Shown piece by piece: positions 31,099 through 42,489 of a stretch of DNA of 64,000 bases. Positions within the stretch are counted from its first letter, which is position 1. Every line of letters begins with the position of its first letter. The notes under the pieces were generated by a model that searched no databases, was not told where the DNA came from, and worked only from the letters and a program-made list of their open reading frames with translations. Location: the NCBI GenBank assembly GCA_946902875.1, contig OX336344.1, positions 19,551,791 through 19,615,790 on the forward strand. Reading direction: 5' to 3'. A program made the translations under genes and the position numbers. The DNA is from Nematopogon swammerdamellus (lineage: Eukaryota; Arthropoda; Insecta; Lepidoptera; Adelidae).

Positions 31099-31267
31099 AG
31101 TATATACATATATACATTAAGTGTGCCACTCCGTGCCCCGCACCCATGCTACCATGCACCAATTCACATAAACACAACAGATAATTTTATTAAATGATCG
31201 AAAACAAAACAAACAAACAAAAAAAAAACACATAAACAACAGAAAAGAGAAGTAAGTAAAAAAAAAT

Positions 31268-31312
31268 ACAGACGAATTGAGAACGTCCTCCTTTTTTTGA
31301 AGTCGGTTAAAA
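31268..31312 (-). repeat. Fragment of the ACCGACTTCC repeat
   Basis: CAGACGAATTGAGAACGTCC then TTTGAAGTCGGTTAAAAA is the reverse complement of the repeat starts at 14038 and 63838. Confidence 0.7.
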
Positions 31313-31394
31313 ATCAAATAAAACTATTAACAATCACATTTACTTAATGGTATACATTTGAAATAATTATACATTATGTATGACCAATTTAGTC

Positions 31395-33590
31395 ACACCA
31401 GGCTGCCACGTGGTTAGACTTTGAAAACGCCTTCGGTTCGGTGCGCCATGAGTTACTATTAAAGGCGCTAGAGTGGTATAATGTGCCACCTCTGATCTGT
31501 AATATAATAGCCTCCTACTACAAAAAACTTTCCTTTGTAATACAAGTAAAAGGCGAAACGGAGAAGATACCGGAAATTCGTTACGGCATAGGACTTTTCC
31601 AGGGTTGCTGCCTCTCTCCTGTTACATTTAACATTGTTATCAACATTCTAATTGATACGCTTGTCGTAAAAGAAAACAAATGGGGATACAGGTTCAAATA
31701 TGGAGACACATATATGGCGGCCATCCTGGCATTTGCGGATGATATTACGCTGTTAACCCGCAATCCAAAACAAAATCAGGCGCTTCTTAAGGTGGTGGAT
31801 GACTATTGTGAATGGACCAAAGGGATGAAGATAAAACCAGCGAAGTGCTACTGTTTGAGCTTAACCAGGAAAGGTTCAAAGTTTACCTCGAGCAATCCAG
31901 GTCTGACAGTAGCCGGAAAACCAATCGCAACTGTGGCTGATGAAGCTCCTTTTAAATTCTTGGGCAAAAGGATCACCAGCAGAGGAAAGGAGCATCCTAC
32001 TGATGATATTGTCCAACTTTTCGAAGAGAGCCTCCGCCAAACTGACAATCTTCCCCTCCTGGGTACACAAAAGGCATGGATTTACGATAACTACCTGACA
32101 TCAAAACTTTCATGGCCATTTCTCGTCTACGACTTCACAAAGCAAAACCTGACTAAATTAGACTCGTATGTGACCAGATTCCTGAAATCATGGTTTGGAC
32201 TGGCTCACCCGGCTGACTCGTCAACGCTATACAGATCTCACAATAACTTTGGACTGAACATTAAGAAACCGTCGATATTTTATCAAAAGGCGAGAATAGC
32301 CAAACGATGTATACTCAAAGACTCCAATGATAGCGCTATTCAAGCCTTACCCAACACATCACTATCAGATGAACTGGAATCGAGACTCGACTTCTACAAA
32401 TCATTCCAAGTTGGTACACGCACCAATAGATCTGGATTGGGCATAGAAACAGCAAAGTCTGATAAAGAAATACTGAAAGGTTTTGCTCAGGAGGACATGG
32501 AACAAGGCTTCAAACTTCACGTCTTAAACCTAGAAATGCAGAATGATTGGCTAACAGTGGGTGACTTCTGCATCCCTCCTGCATTGAAGTGGAAATCCAT
32601 AATATACAACTGGTCCCCTGAGCTGCTTAAGTTCTACTTAAATGCATTCCAGCTTACTCTCCCCGACCCGAGTAACCTAGTTAGATGGGGGAAATCTACA
32701 AATAGACTATGCCCGTCATGTAAGGAGTTCGTAGGCACGGCCAAACATTTGTTATGCGGATGCAAAATACTACTTGAGCGAGGCCAGTATTCCTACCGTC
32801 ATGATAAAGTCCTCCAAATCATCAGAGAGGCCATCAACCTGTCAATTGCACGGACCAGGAAAGGGCAAACCAGTAGCGGCTTCCAGAAGGTCAACTTTGT
32901 GAAACCTGGAGCCAATAAGCTGCCCAAAGATAGGACTAAACCTTCTTCAATTTTGGGAGCAGCAAAGGATTGGGAATTGTTGATGGACACACATGAGAAG
33001 CATTACCAAATGCCTTCGGAAATCTGTACCACAGCATTAAGACCGGATATACTCATATTCTCAAAAGCGACAAAGCATGTAGTACTTGTTGAACTTACAG
33101 TTCCATGGGAAAGTAACATACCGAAGGACCACAACATCAAGCTTAACAAGTACTGCAACTTAGTAGACCGGATTGTGAGAAACGGATTCAAGACTGATCT
33201 CTTCGCTGTGGAAGTCGGAGCAAGAGGACTACCAGCGAAGTCGCTCTACAGTCTCTTCAAGAATCTAGGGCTCCCAAGATCGACGCTAAGCTCATATATG
33301 GAGAGAGCTTCGAAAACGTCACTGGAAGCATCCTACAGAATATGGATAGGTAGAGAGAGGGAGGTCGAGAGCGGGACTGGTGGTTTCCCCGCGTCCTAGT
33401 CAACGCAGACTAGCTGACGAGGGCTTGAAGCGAGCCGAAACGTGAAGCATGCGCGGGAAATTTAGAGTGGCCACTCGCTAGTCCCGGCCTCGATTAATAC
33501 CCTCCTCTACTGCCGATGGGCCCGGATATGTTCGGTGAAGCCATCGCAAGCTTAGATCCACACCTTCGAAGTACAATGTATAGTATGTAT
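31395..33590 (+). mobile_element. 5'-truncated LINE with restriction-like endonuclease
   Basis: It starts inside RT motif A and continues through the stop at 33399 into a 3' UTR with CGAGCCGAAACGTGAAGCAT. It is distinct from the R4/Dong element upstream. The right end is uncertain, with AT-rich TATGTATA sequence following. Confidence 0.75.
31441..33399 (+). pseudogene. RT / restriction-like endonuclease protein, 5'-truncated
   Basis: The frame is open upstream of the GTG at 31441: TWLDFENAFGSV is motif A, with its catalytic Asp near 31415. Motif B is GIGLFQGCCLSPVTFNIVIN and motif C is LAFADDITLL (Asp near residue 100). A zinc-binding-like C-x2-C ... H-x4-C (LCPSCKEFVGTAKHLLCGC) lies near 435-455, and an endonuclease core RPDILIFSKATKHVVLVELT, then VPWE, begins near 535. 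These place it among R2/R4/NeSL-type elements with site-specific-type endonucleases; the exact clade is not assigned. No stop interrupts 650 codons, but the N-terminal DNA-binding and finger regions are missing. Confidence 0.85.
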
Positions 33591-33990
33591 ATAATATGTT
33601 TATATGTAGTGTATATATATATTATGTTTTTTGTATATATGTGTATGTGCGTAAGTGTGTAAATGTTGTAAAAAATGTGTACCTCTCCATGAGCTGGGTT
33701 ACCCGTTGTCCGATGTCGCTGCTAGCTGCTGGAGCGCTGTACCTGCAGCAACCAAGCCCTGCAAGCCTGTTTGAAAGTGTTGATTAAATTTTTTTCACGT
33801 GATGGCGGCGGAAAATTATTCCAACACTTGGTTGCGCAGTATTTAAAGGAGCCCTCGAAGCTAGCAGAGACATGGCGGGGAACCACCAACAAGTGACCAC
33901 ATGCTCGGGTGTCATGTTTGTGGATGTTATGGGACCAGGTAATTTTGTCGAAAAGGTATTTAGGTTTTTTGGTTTTAATAACCTTTAATA
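33400..33990. other. LINE 3' UTR and non-coding spacer
   Basis: This is GC-moderate 3' UTR-like sequence to about 33560, then a TATA-rich microsatellite (33575-33660) and a stretch with CAACACTTGGTTGCGCAGTA, often seen at lepidopteran LINE ends. No gene is seen. Confidence 0.4.
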
Positions 33991-33991
33991 A

Positions 33992-34640
33992 ACTTCACGG
34001 CCAGTCCAGGATGCTGAGGGCGCCACCCGTAGTCAGGTGTCAAGATCGCCTCTCACATCGCCCCGCCCGATTACCAAATAATCTGGGCTAACCGCCACGC
34101 CACGCCGAACCACATCTTCCTGGCCTAACTGCCACGCAATTCCGCGCCGCACCTTCCTGGCCTAACTGCTACGCCACGCCGCGCAGCACCTTACTGGCCT
34201 AACTGCCACGCCACGCCGCACCGCAAATTCCTGACCTAACTGCCACGCCACGCCACACCGCACCTTCCTGGCCAAACAGCCACGCCCAGCCGCGCCGCTC
34301 TTTCCGACCGCGATCACACCGACTTCCTTCGCGCTACTATACGACAGCTAAGTATGGAGTATTGTTCATCCAGTATTCATTAACTACTTATCTAACTACT
34401 TATCCAAGCTTACATTGTTGATATTTCCTTTCTTTTCTACTACGTTCATAGTATTAAATTCTCTATTACCACTATACTAGTTTTATTTGATAACCCTTTC
34501 ACTTACTTTTATTCCAACCCCACAATGATTTACACACCATTTATAATTTTTACTGTCTGGAGACAGCTGACCGTTCGTGTCACATTGTATCCAAAGCTCG
34601 AAAAAACTATTAAAAAAATATACGACACTTTAAAATGAAT
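33992..34640. repeat. Duplicated block carrying a 37-bp minisatellite
   Basis: CTTCACGGCCAGTCC, GTAGTCAGGTGTCA and GATCGCCTCTCACA introduce about six diverged 37-bp units (CTGGCCTAACTGCCACGCCA type, 34078-34310), followed by CCGACTTCCTTCGCGCTACT. The same block, with more units and an inserted foldback element, is at 49047-51230. Confidence 0.85.
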
Positions 34641-34887
34641 TATATGAAAAATCAAATGATTTGTTTATTTCATTTTGCAACCTAACTATAAAAAATTAAG
34701 GAAACAAAAAAGAAATTTGAAGTCAAATGATAAGAAGGATCCAAATATACAGGTAGCCCGACAGCATTTTCGATCAACTTTCCTTGTTATTTCCTTTGTT
34801 CTCCTTAGTCAGGTATTATAAAATATTTTATAATACCTAACTGAAATATTTTATTTAGGTACTTTATTTAGTATTTCTGTAATGTTT

Positions 34888-35230
34888 TTTTTATGGAAAC
34901 TGACACGGTTGCCTACATCACCTACAACATCCGTGATCTCAGCCCTTACACCGTGTGAACCTGGTGCCCCATGTTAGTGCTTCCCTTCATTTAATGTCGG
35001 CTACACTGAACTGGACGGAAAACACGAACTATTTATATTAGTCATTTCGACCGACGTTTCGTTCAGTGCGGTGGTACCGTTCCAGGCGGCATAAACCCTA
35101 CCACCTAGTAAGATAAGAAGAGAAGGAACCTACGGTTTACATGGAATCCGAACCACGGTCAGCCTCCAATGGTCGAGCGGTCACCCATCCAAATACTGAC
35201 CGCACCCAGGTGTTCTTAACAACAGTCGAT
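34888..35230 (-). repeat. tRNA/5S-like SINE
   Basis: It runs from ATGGAAACTGACACGGTTGC to GTTCTTAACAACAGTCGATA. The 5S-like GCGGTCAGTATTTGGATGGG is recognisable. The extreme 5' A-box end is missing. Confidence 0.8.
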
Positions 35231-35269
35231 ACAGTACTTTACAATAACTGCTTAAAAACAAAAAAACAA

Positions 35270-35440
35270 AAATCTCTTATTCAATTTTCCGCACTACCCA
35301 TCTACCCTACTCACAATCCCAGGTATGACTGGCAGATAATGCTCTTAGGCTTTAAGTCCGCCTTTTGTCACTTTTTGTGCAATAAAGTATATTTTCATTT
35401 CATTTCATTTCATTTTCATTTCATTTCATTTCATTTCAAT
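35270..35440 (+). mobile_element. LINE 3' end with (TTTCA)n tail
   Basis: GGCTTTAAGTCCGCC, TTTTTGTGCAATAAAGTA and repeated CATTT. It is absent from unit B. Confidence 0.65.
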
Positions 35441-35784
35441 TAAGTAGTTTACTTTTAGAACAACAGTACTTTATATTCCTGCCTATTATTGCTGCTTTAA
35501 ACTTTCTTCTTTTTTCATGGAAAGCGCGGTCATCACACCTGAGGGTGTCTACAATGACGTTTCAACTTGTAAACGGACTGAGCTGAAATTTTGCACACAC
35601 TTTTGGTGCTGGTGACAATGCAATAGTATACCTAATTTTACTGCAAAACAAAGTAAAGTAAAAAGCAGAAAATAAATAATAAATTAAAAAACTATTTTAA
35701 AATAAATTTTTCATTTTATTTTGCTCTGACGACATTCTCCTATACTTACATTCTTATTTCTTAATTTTTTTTTAATGAATATCT

Positions 35785-35993
35785 TCATTTTTCATCGACC
35801 ATACATTCTCCCAGATGTAGTACATAAATCTGTGCGCCTGCATTGACCTCGCAGTCAAACAGACACCGGTTGTCATACGTAACTCCGTCAGACGCACAAA
35901 GGGGAATCCACAAATATGTGCAATCACATGGTGCGTAGGTGAGTGACTCCACCAGTGCTGCCAGCATAGTGACTCCGATCACCATGACGAGAG
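35785..35993 (-). CDS. Kazal gene 3, exon 2
   Basis: With exon 1 (37780-37795) it gives 74 residues: signal-like MNTKATLVMVIGVTMLAAL, then a Kazal domain C-x1-C-x7-C-x10-C-x3-C-x15-C with PLCASDGVTYDNRC. The P1 position is Tyr, suggesting chymotrypsin-like targets. The tail is CMVDEK. An alternative in-frame ATG (36013-36015) upstream of the acceptor would give MKYLIILALVMVIG and also a signal peptide, so an unspliced or internally started transcript could encode a similar protein. It is close to gene 4. Confidence 0.88.
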
Positions 35994-36016
35994 CTAAAAT
36001 GATTAAATATTTCATT

Positions 36017-36661
36017 AAAGGAGATGGGCAAAAATGTATGGAACCTGGGACCACCCTCCAACAGCAATAAGATATACCTATTATGTCGTTGGATAGGTCT
36101 TTTCAATTAGAACAACAAATTGTTATTACAGCTTTGTTGTTAGAACTGTGTGTTCGGAGTTATGAGACTTATAAGTTCAGATATAAAGTTAAAAAAAAAA
36201 TTTTTTGTAGCGGAAAATTATAAGAACACATAATAATTATTATTTCATTGTTTATTATTTCAATCGTGCTTTATGGTTTATCTATAATGACATCATTTAA
36301 AAATATTGCTGGTGCATTAAATCCTGTATGCATCGCATAACCTAAAGATGAGATAATTGATATTATGTGTGCACATGTGCCCATCGTTCGCCGTCCTGAT
36401 AGGCATGTACAATAATGTTCTATTATAATATTGTTGTCTTCATTTTGGTCGTTTTTATTAAAATATAACAATTGTATGTCGTTTGTTTATATAAAATAGT
36501 TTTTTTTATATTTTTCTTTAGTAATAAAAAGTATCATAACTCCAAACGCACAGTTGTAACAACAAAGCTGTCATAACTATTGTTGTTCTAATTGAAAAGA
36601 CCTATCCAACGGCATATATCTTATTGCTGTTGGAGGGTGGTCCCAATCTGCCCATCATCCT
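36017..36661. mobile_element. 645-bp long-TIR MITE in the gene 3 intron
   Basis: The left GGAGATGGGCA ... GGGACCACCCTCCAACAGCA and right TGCTGTTGGAGGGTGGTCCC ... TGCCCATCATCC ends are inverted over about 130 bp. The core repeats TTTTCAATTAGAACAACAA. Genes 4 and 5 have the empty site (TTCATT-TTGG, near 40828 and 58503). It lies only about 2 bp upstream of the alternative ATG of gene 3. Confidence 0.85.
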
Positions 36662-37119
36662 TTGGAAACTGCTTCAATGTCAAGACGTATCGTTGGGTCA
36701 TTGAGCCTGTTTTATCGGTACTAGTATGGTCGCTGCTCTAACGAAATTGCTTCCCTTATCCCTCCTCCTGTTCACCTTCGCCAAACCCGCCATACTCTCG
36801 CGGAACACCTCTTTTTTGTAGTGGACAGATGAGTTCTTCATATTGCACGATTCTCTAAATTGTTCTTGTGCCGCACTGCAATGGTGTGGAACGGGCTTCC
36901 GGGGAATATCTTAGCTTGTCACACCAGGGCGTTAGGTGAACTATTCTGAGAGCACACTCGGTGAGTGTTGCAATGGTATGACGCGTTGATAAAGTTGAAT
37001 TAGGTATTGTAGAGCCCCAACAGAATACCTTTCGGACTGCTGGTTCCACTAGTGGGTCCATGAAGATTTCCAAAGGGCCACATAACTAAAGTACATAAGT
37101 ACATATCACAAACGCTGAA

Positions 37120-37190
37120 TCCCGACAATCGGGGTAAGCAGAGTAATCGCTGTTGTGCTGCAAGAACTCTGGTAAATTACAGAACAGAAG
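37120..37190 (-). repeat. Piece of the ACCGTGTGGG-family repeat
   Basis: GAATCCCGACAATCGGGGTA and GCAAGAACTCTGGTAAATTA match 41150-41220. Confidence 0.65.
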
Positions 37191-37283
37191 TTTATTATAT
37201 AGAGATTTATTTGATATAAAATGAATACAAAATTAAAATGCTAAACAAACTACTTACATAACTATATAAAATATTTCACTGAA

Positions 37284-37347
37284 ATAATTTAATTAATTTA
37301 ATTTAATTTAATTTAATTTAATTTAATTTAATTTAATTTAATTTAAT
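37284..37347. repeat. (TTTAA)n microsatellite
   Basis: About 13 tandem TTTAA units, in the gene 3 intron. It is absent from gene 4. Confidence 0.9.
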
Positions 37348-37479
37348 CTAATTTTTTTTTATTATAAATGCTTACACTATTATACTGTAGGGCTTTCTGA
37401 TATTTTCCAGTGTTGTGTGTATGTTGTTCTATGTTATCTCCATTTCTGTTCAATGTATTTTCTGTATGTATGTATGTTC

Positions 37480-37746
37480 CTCCATAACTCTTAAGGTAAC
37501 ACTTAATGCCTAGACCTTTTGCCCATGTTCTATTTGAGTGCAATATATACAATACGATACAATACAATACAACTCTTAAACCGATCATCCGCATTCGATG
37601 AAACTTTACAAGCAAATTTAGCTATACGTGACACAGGATAGGCAAAATAAAATTCAATTCCGGTTACGCTAAAATGTGGCTCTCATACAAACCGAATTTC
37701 TTCTTTTTAAATTTCACGCGAGCGAAGCCGCGTGCAAAAGCTAGTT
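37480..37746 (+). mobile_element. Lep1-like Helitron 3' end
   Basis: It ends ACGCGAGCGAAGCCGCGTGC then AAAAGCTAG|T, with a GC hairpin and CTAG. The segment CCGGTTACGCTAAAATGTGG recurs at 47260-47300 (inverted) and 62050-62080. It stops 29 bp from the gene 3 donor. Confidence 0.7.
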
Positions 37747-37779
37747 TTAAATAAAATATAAAAACTTATTTTTACTTAC

Positions 37780-37795
37780 TTGCTTTAGTATTCAT
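37780..37795 (-). CDS. Kazal gene 3, exon 1
   Basis: ATG AAT ACT AAA GCA A followed by donor GTAAGT (37774-37779). Phase 1; it joins 35993 to form a Thr codon. Confidence 0.78.
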
Positions 37796-37834
37796 CTTAA
37801 AGAACGATTATTTAAATCTTTTTGATAATTTCGA

Positions 37835-37960
37835 AAGCTGCAAGCGTCCTTATATTACATTGAGCGGTGAGTGCACATTCTCCTCGGACGGTAAGCATGA
37901 CGCATAGTATTTGTCTCGGTGCACGCTTTGAATACCGCATTACCTAATCAGTGGCGAGGG
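37835..37960 (-). promoter_or_regulatory. Kazal gene 3 promoter
   Basis: TATAAG at 37849-37854 lies about 55 bases upstream of the start codon. The conserved motif AGCATGACGCATAGTATTTG TCTCGG is at 37894-37919. About 150 bp is nearly identical in genes 3, 4 and 5. Confidence 0.65.
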
Positions 37961-38086
37961 CGAAAACTTGTGATATTTTATTTAATTACTTATAGGCCAA
38001 CAAGTAAGAAACATCGCAGAGTTTTTCTATAAGTCTATTAATACATTATTCAGTGACTATCCACGTAACATACACCGCTTACAGGT

Positions 38087-38163
38087 TATGCGGGAAGTTC
38101 AGAACAATCACTGAGAATAGGCGGACGTAAGCACAGACATCTGTGACGTAAGTGCCGGATGAG
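38087..38163 (-). promoter_or_regulatory. Distal conserved block of Kazal gene 3
   Basis: It is shared with 41860-41938 and 63555-63638. It contains the palindrome ACAGACATCTGT followed by TGACGTAA, a CRE/ATF-like site, which is disrupted in the gene 5 copy. Confidence 0.45.
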
Positions 38164-38730
38164 GAATTGAGGATACAGTATTTATAACTATTATCACTGC
38201 TATTTAATTTCCAAAATATCGCAAGAGATATAAACAAATGATTTTATTAACGTAGCATGAAAATTGGAACTAGGCGTTAAGTTTTTTTGAAAAAAAAAAA
38301 AATGGAAGATAGAAGAGAAGAGATCTTTAATTTGAAATGACTCGCTGTCATCGCCGAGAACAGGATCGATGACTTCTTTGGAGTGCTGCGCAAGCAGAAG
38401 GCAGCATTTCTTGGTCGTGTCATGACCAGCGAGCAAAATTTAATTATTGAGAATGTTAGCATGTACATAAATAATTATGAATTTTTAAAATAAATAATTA
38501 AATATTAGGCATTATGTATAATTAGTTGGTTTTGTATTATTTATTTATTTTTATTTTTATTAAAGACAATTTTATTATTTTATTTCATTTTATTTTTGTA
38601 AGTATTAGGACAATTTTACGTATGACTGAAGATGCATTTTTTATGTTTTTATTTTAATTAATTTAATTCGTATTTGATTTTAATATTTGTATAATGATTG
38701 TGTATTTAATAATTAATGTGTGTTTGTAAT

Positions 38731-39115
38731 CTTTTTTTTTTATGGAAACTGACTCGGTTGGCTACATCACCTACAACGTCCGTGATGTCAGCCCATAACA
38801 CCGGGTGAACTAGGTGCCATGTCATTGCTTCCCTCTTTGATCGTGCCGGCTACACTGAACTGGTCGGAAAACACAAACTATTTACATAGCTCTTTCGACC
38901 GACGTTTCATTCAGTGCGGTGGTACCAACCCGGGCGGGTTAAAACCTACCATCAAGTAAGATTAAGAGGGAAGGGACCTACAGTTTTACGAGGAATCCGA
39001 ACCCCGGTCAGCCTCCAACGGTCAGCGGTCATCCATCCAATTTCTGACCGCTCCCAGCGTTGCTTAACATTCAATAGCGACAGTTCACTGTCTGCACCAC
39101 TGAGTTATCGGCTGA
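38731..39115 (-). repeat. Full-length tRNA/5S-like SINE
   Basis: 5' GTCAGCCGATAACTCAGTGG on the minus strand, then GTTAAGCAACGCTGGGAGCG and TTGGATGGATGACCGC, with a 3' tail at CATAAAAAAAA. It is present in unit A only. Confidence 0.8.
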
Positions 39116-39116
39116 C

Positions 39117-39205
39117 AAAAATCCTAGTGTATTTTGAATTTGTTGTGTGTGCAATGGGACAAGTGCCTGAATTAATAAATGATTTGATTTGATTTTGATT
39201 TGATC
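39117..39205 (+). mobile_element. LINE 3' end with (TTTGA)n tail
   Basis: GAATTAATAAATGATTTGAT ending in repeated TTTGA, directly next to the SINE. Confidence 0.55.
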
Positions 39206-39397
39206 AGACGTCAAATGTAAGTTGGGCGAGGTGTTGAGAACAATCGCTCAGGATGGAAAAGCTCTTGTCGAAGTTTCTTGCTGTTTCTTCTTCGTGGGTG
39301 TAATCGAACCGGATATAACAAATTGTGTCAAGGTGCAGTCTGTCGTAAGAATGTTCAATAAATAATACCAAATCAACAATAAATATGACACAAAGAA

Positions 39398-39440
39398 AGA
39401 GTTTGTATTACGTCGCTGCGAAATAATACAAACTCTTTGG
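39398..39440. repeat. AAAGAGTTTGTATTACGTCGC hairpin
   Basis: AAAGAGTTTGTATTACGTCG pairs imperfectly with AAATAATACAAACTCTTT. A perfect version is at 58984-59039. Confidence 0.7.
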
Positions 39441-39986
39441 ACACAAATTTAACGCGTAATATTTCATTAAAAGTATTTATACTCTTTTTCGTTGTACAGA
39501 GTAGTGTATTTACAACTATGATGTAAAAATATTATGTAGACGAAAACCTTCTGAGTGGCATTTTAGAATCGAATTTGAGAGCATACCTACTTCGCCTTTT
39601 ATTTTATTCAGTCAAGTACATCCAATTGCGCTTTCCTATAAAATCAAAACGTACGAAGGTTTATCATCGGATGAAGTTTGTATTGTAAAGATATGTATAT
39701 TTCTACTAATCTCAACCTCACAGTGCCTTTTGGTATTGCTGCCCCTTAAGTACCGTCAATGTGATAACCAACTTAACAAACACATTGGCTGCCAAGGTAT
39801 CGCTGGTACCTGATGCGGTGCCACCATACAAACGTATTACTACGAGTGTACTCGTAGTTGGCAACCACCTTCACAGACAGTTTTACCAGGGCGCCAGCTA
39901 CGAGTATACTCGTACAACCTATAGAACAGCCATCAATGGCCAGTTTAGGTGGGAGTGATTATTATCTAAAACAAGTTTTTTTTTTG

Positions 39987-40095
39987 GACATCGCGACATG
40001 TGGCATCGTTTCACTTACCAGTAGGTGACTTACGATGCCCATGGACATTCTGTGATGCACGGGATTGCGAATGCCATGCCCCGGTCTGACAAAAG
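39987..40095 (-). mobile_element. 3' end of the split-LINE family
   Basis: CGCGACATGTGGCATCGTTT, ATGCCCATGGACATTCTGTG and GCGAATGCCATGCCCCGGTC match the end of the LINE at 27902-28148, reversed. Confidence 0.75.
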
Positions 40096-40594
40096 TTACA
40101 CCTAGTTATTGTGAAAAATATGTGAAAATTCATTGTAATGTTTTAGAAATCCCATCCAAGTACTGACCGAACCCAGATGTTCTTAACAACAGTCGATACA
40201 GTACTTTGCAATAACTACTTTATAACAAGTAGTTTACTATTAGAACATCAGTACTTTATATTCCTGCCTATTCTTGCTGCTTTAAACTTTCTTCTTTTTT
40301 CATGGAAAGCGCGACATACGTGGCATCGTCACACCTGAGGGTGTCTGTAACGACCTTGCAACTTGTAAACGGATTGAGCTGAAATTTTGCGCACACTTTT
40401 GGTGCTGGTGATATTACAATCTAGTATACCTAATAAAAACTGCAAAACAAAGTAAAGTAAAAAGTAAAAACCACAAAAAAAGATAAAAATTAAAAAACTA
40501 TCTTAAAACAAAATTTCTTTTTATTTGGACAGCTTTCACGACATTCTCCAATACTTACATTCTTATTTCTTAATTTTTCTTTTTATAAATATCT

Positions 40595-40803
40595 TCATTT
40601 TTCCTCGACCATACATTCTCCCAGATTTAGTTCATAAATCTGTGCGCCTGCTTCGATCTCGCAGTCAAACAGACACCGATTGTCATACGTAACTCCGTCA
40701 GACGCACAAATGGGATCCCATGAATATGTGCAACCACACGGTCCGTAGGGGAGTGACTCCACCAGTGCTGCCATCATAGTGACTCCGACCACCATGACGA
40801 GAA
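40595..40803 (-). CDS. Kazal gene 4, exon 2
   Basis: With exon 1 (41557-41572) it gives 74 residues: MNTKTILVMVVGVTMMAAL then a Kazal domain C-x1-C-x7-C-x10-C-x3-C-x15-C with PICASDGVTYDNRC. P1 is Tyr. It is the closest relative of gene 3; changes cluster around the inhibitory loop (TYSWDPI versus TYLWIPL) and in EIEAGAQIYELN. The intron is only about 0.75 kb, the shortest in the cluster. The alternative ATG at 40823-40825 would give MKYFIILVLVMVVG. Confidence 0.9.
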
Positions 40804-41149
40804 CTAAAATGATGAAATATTTCATTTAATTTGGAAACTACTTCAATGTCAAGTAATGACCCAAGCTTCAATACAAAAAACCACACTGCTGGTGGAGCCA
40901 CACTAACGTCTAAAATAAAGCCATAAATTTGACGCGTTTCTTGGCTTGTCACACCAGGGCATTAGGTGCACTATTCTGGGAGCACACTAGGTGAGTGTTG
41001 CAATGGTATGACGCGTTATGAAACACGTTGATAGAGTTGTATTAGGTATTGCATAGCCCCAACAGAATACCTTTCGGAGTGCTGGTTCCACTAGTGGGTC
41101 CAGGTGGATTTCCAAAGGGAAACATAACCAAAAGTGCATACATATCACA

Positions 41150-41465
41150 CATGCTGAATCCCGACAATCGGGGTGAGCAGAGTAATCGGTGTTGTGCTGC
41201 AAGAACTCTGGTAAATTACAGCACAACACTGACCACCACGTTTCGCAAAGTATTCGAACAAGATTCAATCGATCAAGCAGCAAGTAAGGTACGAAGACCC
41301 ACCTGCTGCATGACTCGGTGGAAGTACTATGCCAACGTGAGAGGTGGCGAGCCTTTCGCCCTTTAGCACGGCATCTTGTCCTTATCCCTTAGTCGCCTTT
41401 TACGACATGCATGGGGAGAGATGCAGTGGGACTATTCTTTTTAAGAACCGGGCCCACACGGTAAA
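41150..41465 (-). repeat. ACCGTGTGGG-family repeat
   Basis: It matches 9540-9860 closely: ACTGACCACCACGTTTCGCA, CAGCAAGTAAGGTACGAAGA and CTTATCCCTTAGTCGCCTTT. It lies in the gene 4 intron. Confidence 0.75.
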
Positions 41466-41556
41466 ACATAACTAAAGTCTTACTTTTAAAATTCATATTC
41501 AAATCATTTATTGGATACTAGTTTTAAATAAAATATAAAGACTTATTTTTACTTAC

Positions 41557-41572
41557 TTGTTTTAGTATTCAT
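41557..41572 (-). CDS. Kazal gene 4, exon 1
   Basis: ATG AAT ACT AAA ACA A followed by donor GTAAGT (41551-41556). It joins 40803 to form an Ile codon. Confidence 0.8.
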
Positions 41573-41611
41573 CTTATACGACAACGATTTAAATCTTTTT
41601 GATAATTTCGA

Positions 41612-41740
41612 AAGCTGCAAGCGTCCTTATATTACCTTGAGCGGTGAGTGCACATTCTCCTCGGACGGTGAGCATGACGCATAGTATTTGTCTCGGTGCA
41701 CGCTTTGAATACCGTATTACCTAATCAGTGGCGAGGGCGA
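41612..41740 (-). promoter_or_regulatory. Kazal gene 4 promoter
   Basis: TATAAG at 41626-41631 and the conserved motif at 41670-41696. The distal palindrome/CRE-like block is at 41860-41938. Confidence 0.65.
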
Positions 41741-42489
41741 AAACTTGTGATATTGTAATTAATTACTTAAGGCCAACGAGTAAGAAACTTCGCAGAGTTT
41801 TTCTATAAGTCTATTTACAGTATTCAGTCACTATCCACATAATATACTCCGCTTACAGCTATGCGGGAAGTTCAGAACTCACTGATAAATAGGAGGACGT
41901 AAGCACAGACATCTGTGACGTAAGTGCCGAATGAGGATAGAGTATTTATAATTGTTATTACAGCTATTTATTTTCCAAAATACCGCATCAGATATATACA
42001 AATAATATTATTAAAGTAGCATGCAAATTGGAACTAGGCATTAAGTGTGCTTTGAAAAAAAAAATAATGGAAGATACCTAATCTTTAATTTGAAATGACT
42101 CGCTGTCGTCAGACGTCAAATGCAAGTTGTGCGCACAGATAAATGTTGTGCGGGGTGTTGAAAACAATCACTCAGGATGGAAAAGTTCCTGTCCAAGTTA
42201 CTTGCCGGTTCTTCTTCGTGGCTGTAATCGAACTGGATAGAACAAACTATAGTCAAGGTCAAGTGCAGTCTGTCATAAGAATGTTCAATAAACAATACAA
42301 AATCAAGACACAAATTTAACGCGTAATATTTAATTAAAAGTAGGTACATAAACTCTATTTCGTTATACAGAGTAGTGTATTTACAACTATTATGTAAAAT
42401 TATCATGTAGACGAAAACCTTCTGAGCGATATTTCAGAATCGAACTCGAGAGCATACCTACTTCCCTTTTTTTTATCAATGAAGTAAAT

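Larger units (their letters stand above)
35195..39775. repeat. Segmental duplication unit A (contains Kazal gene 3)
   Basis: It shares order and sequence with 40150-44415: ACAGTCGATACAGTACTTT, GCTGCTTTAAACTTTCTTCT, the Kazal gene with its promoter, and CTTAAGTACCGTCAA with GTGATAACCAACTTAA at the far end. Differences are mobile-element insertions private to one copy. Confidence 0.8.

Noticed and set aside
37343..37615. 90-codon minus-strand frame
   Set aside because: It is low-complexity sequence next to the (TTTAA)n repeat and a Helitron end.
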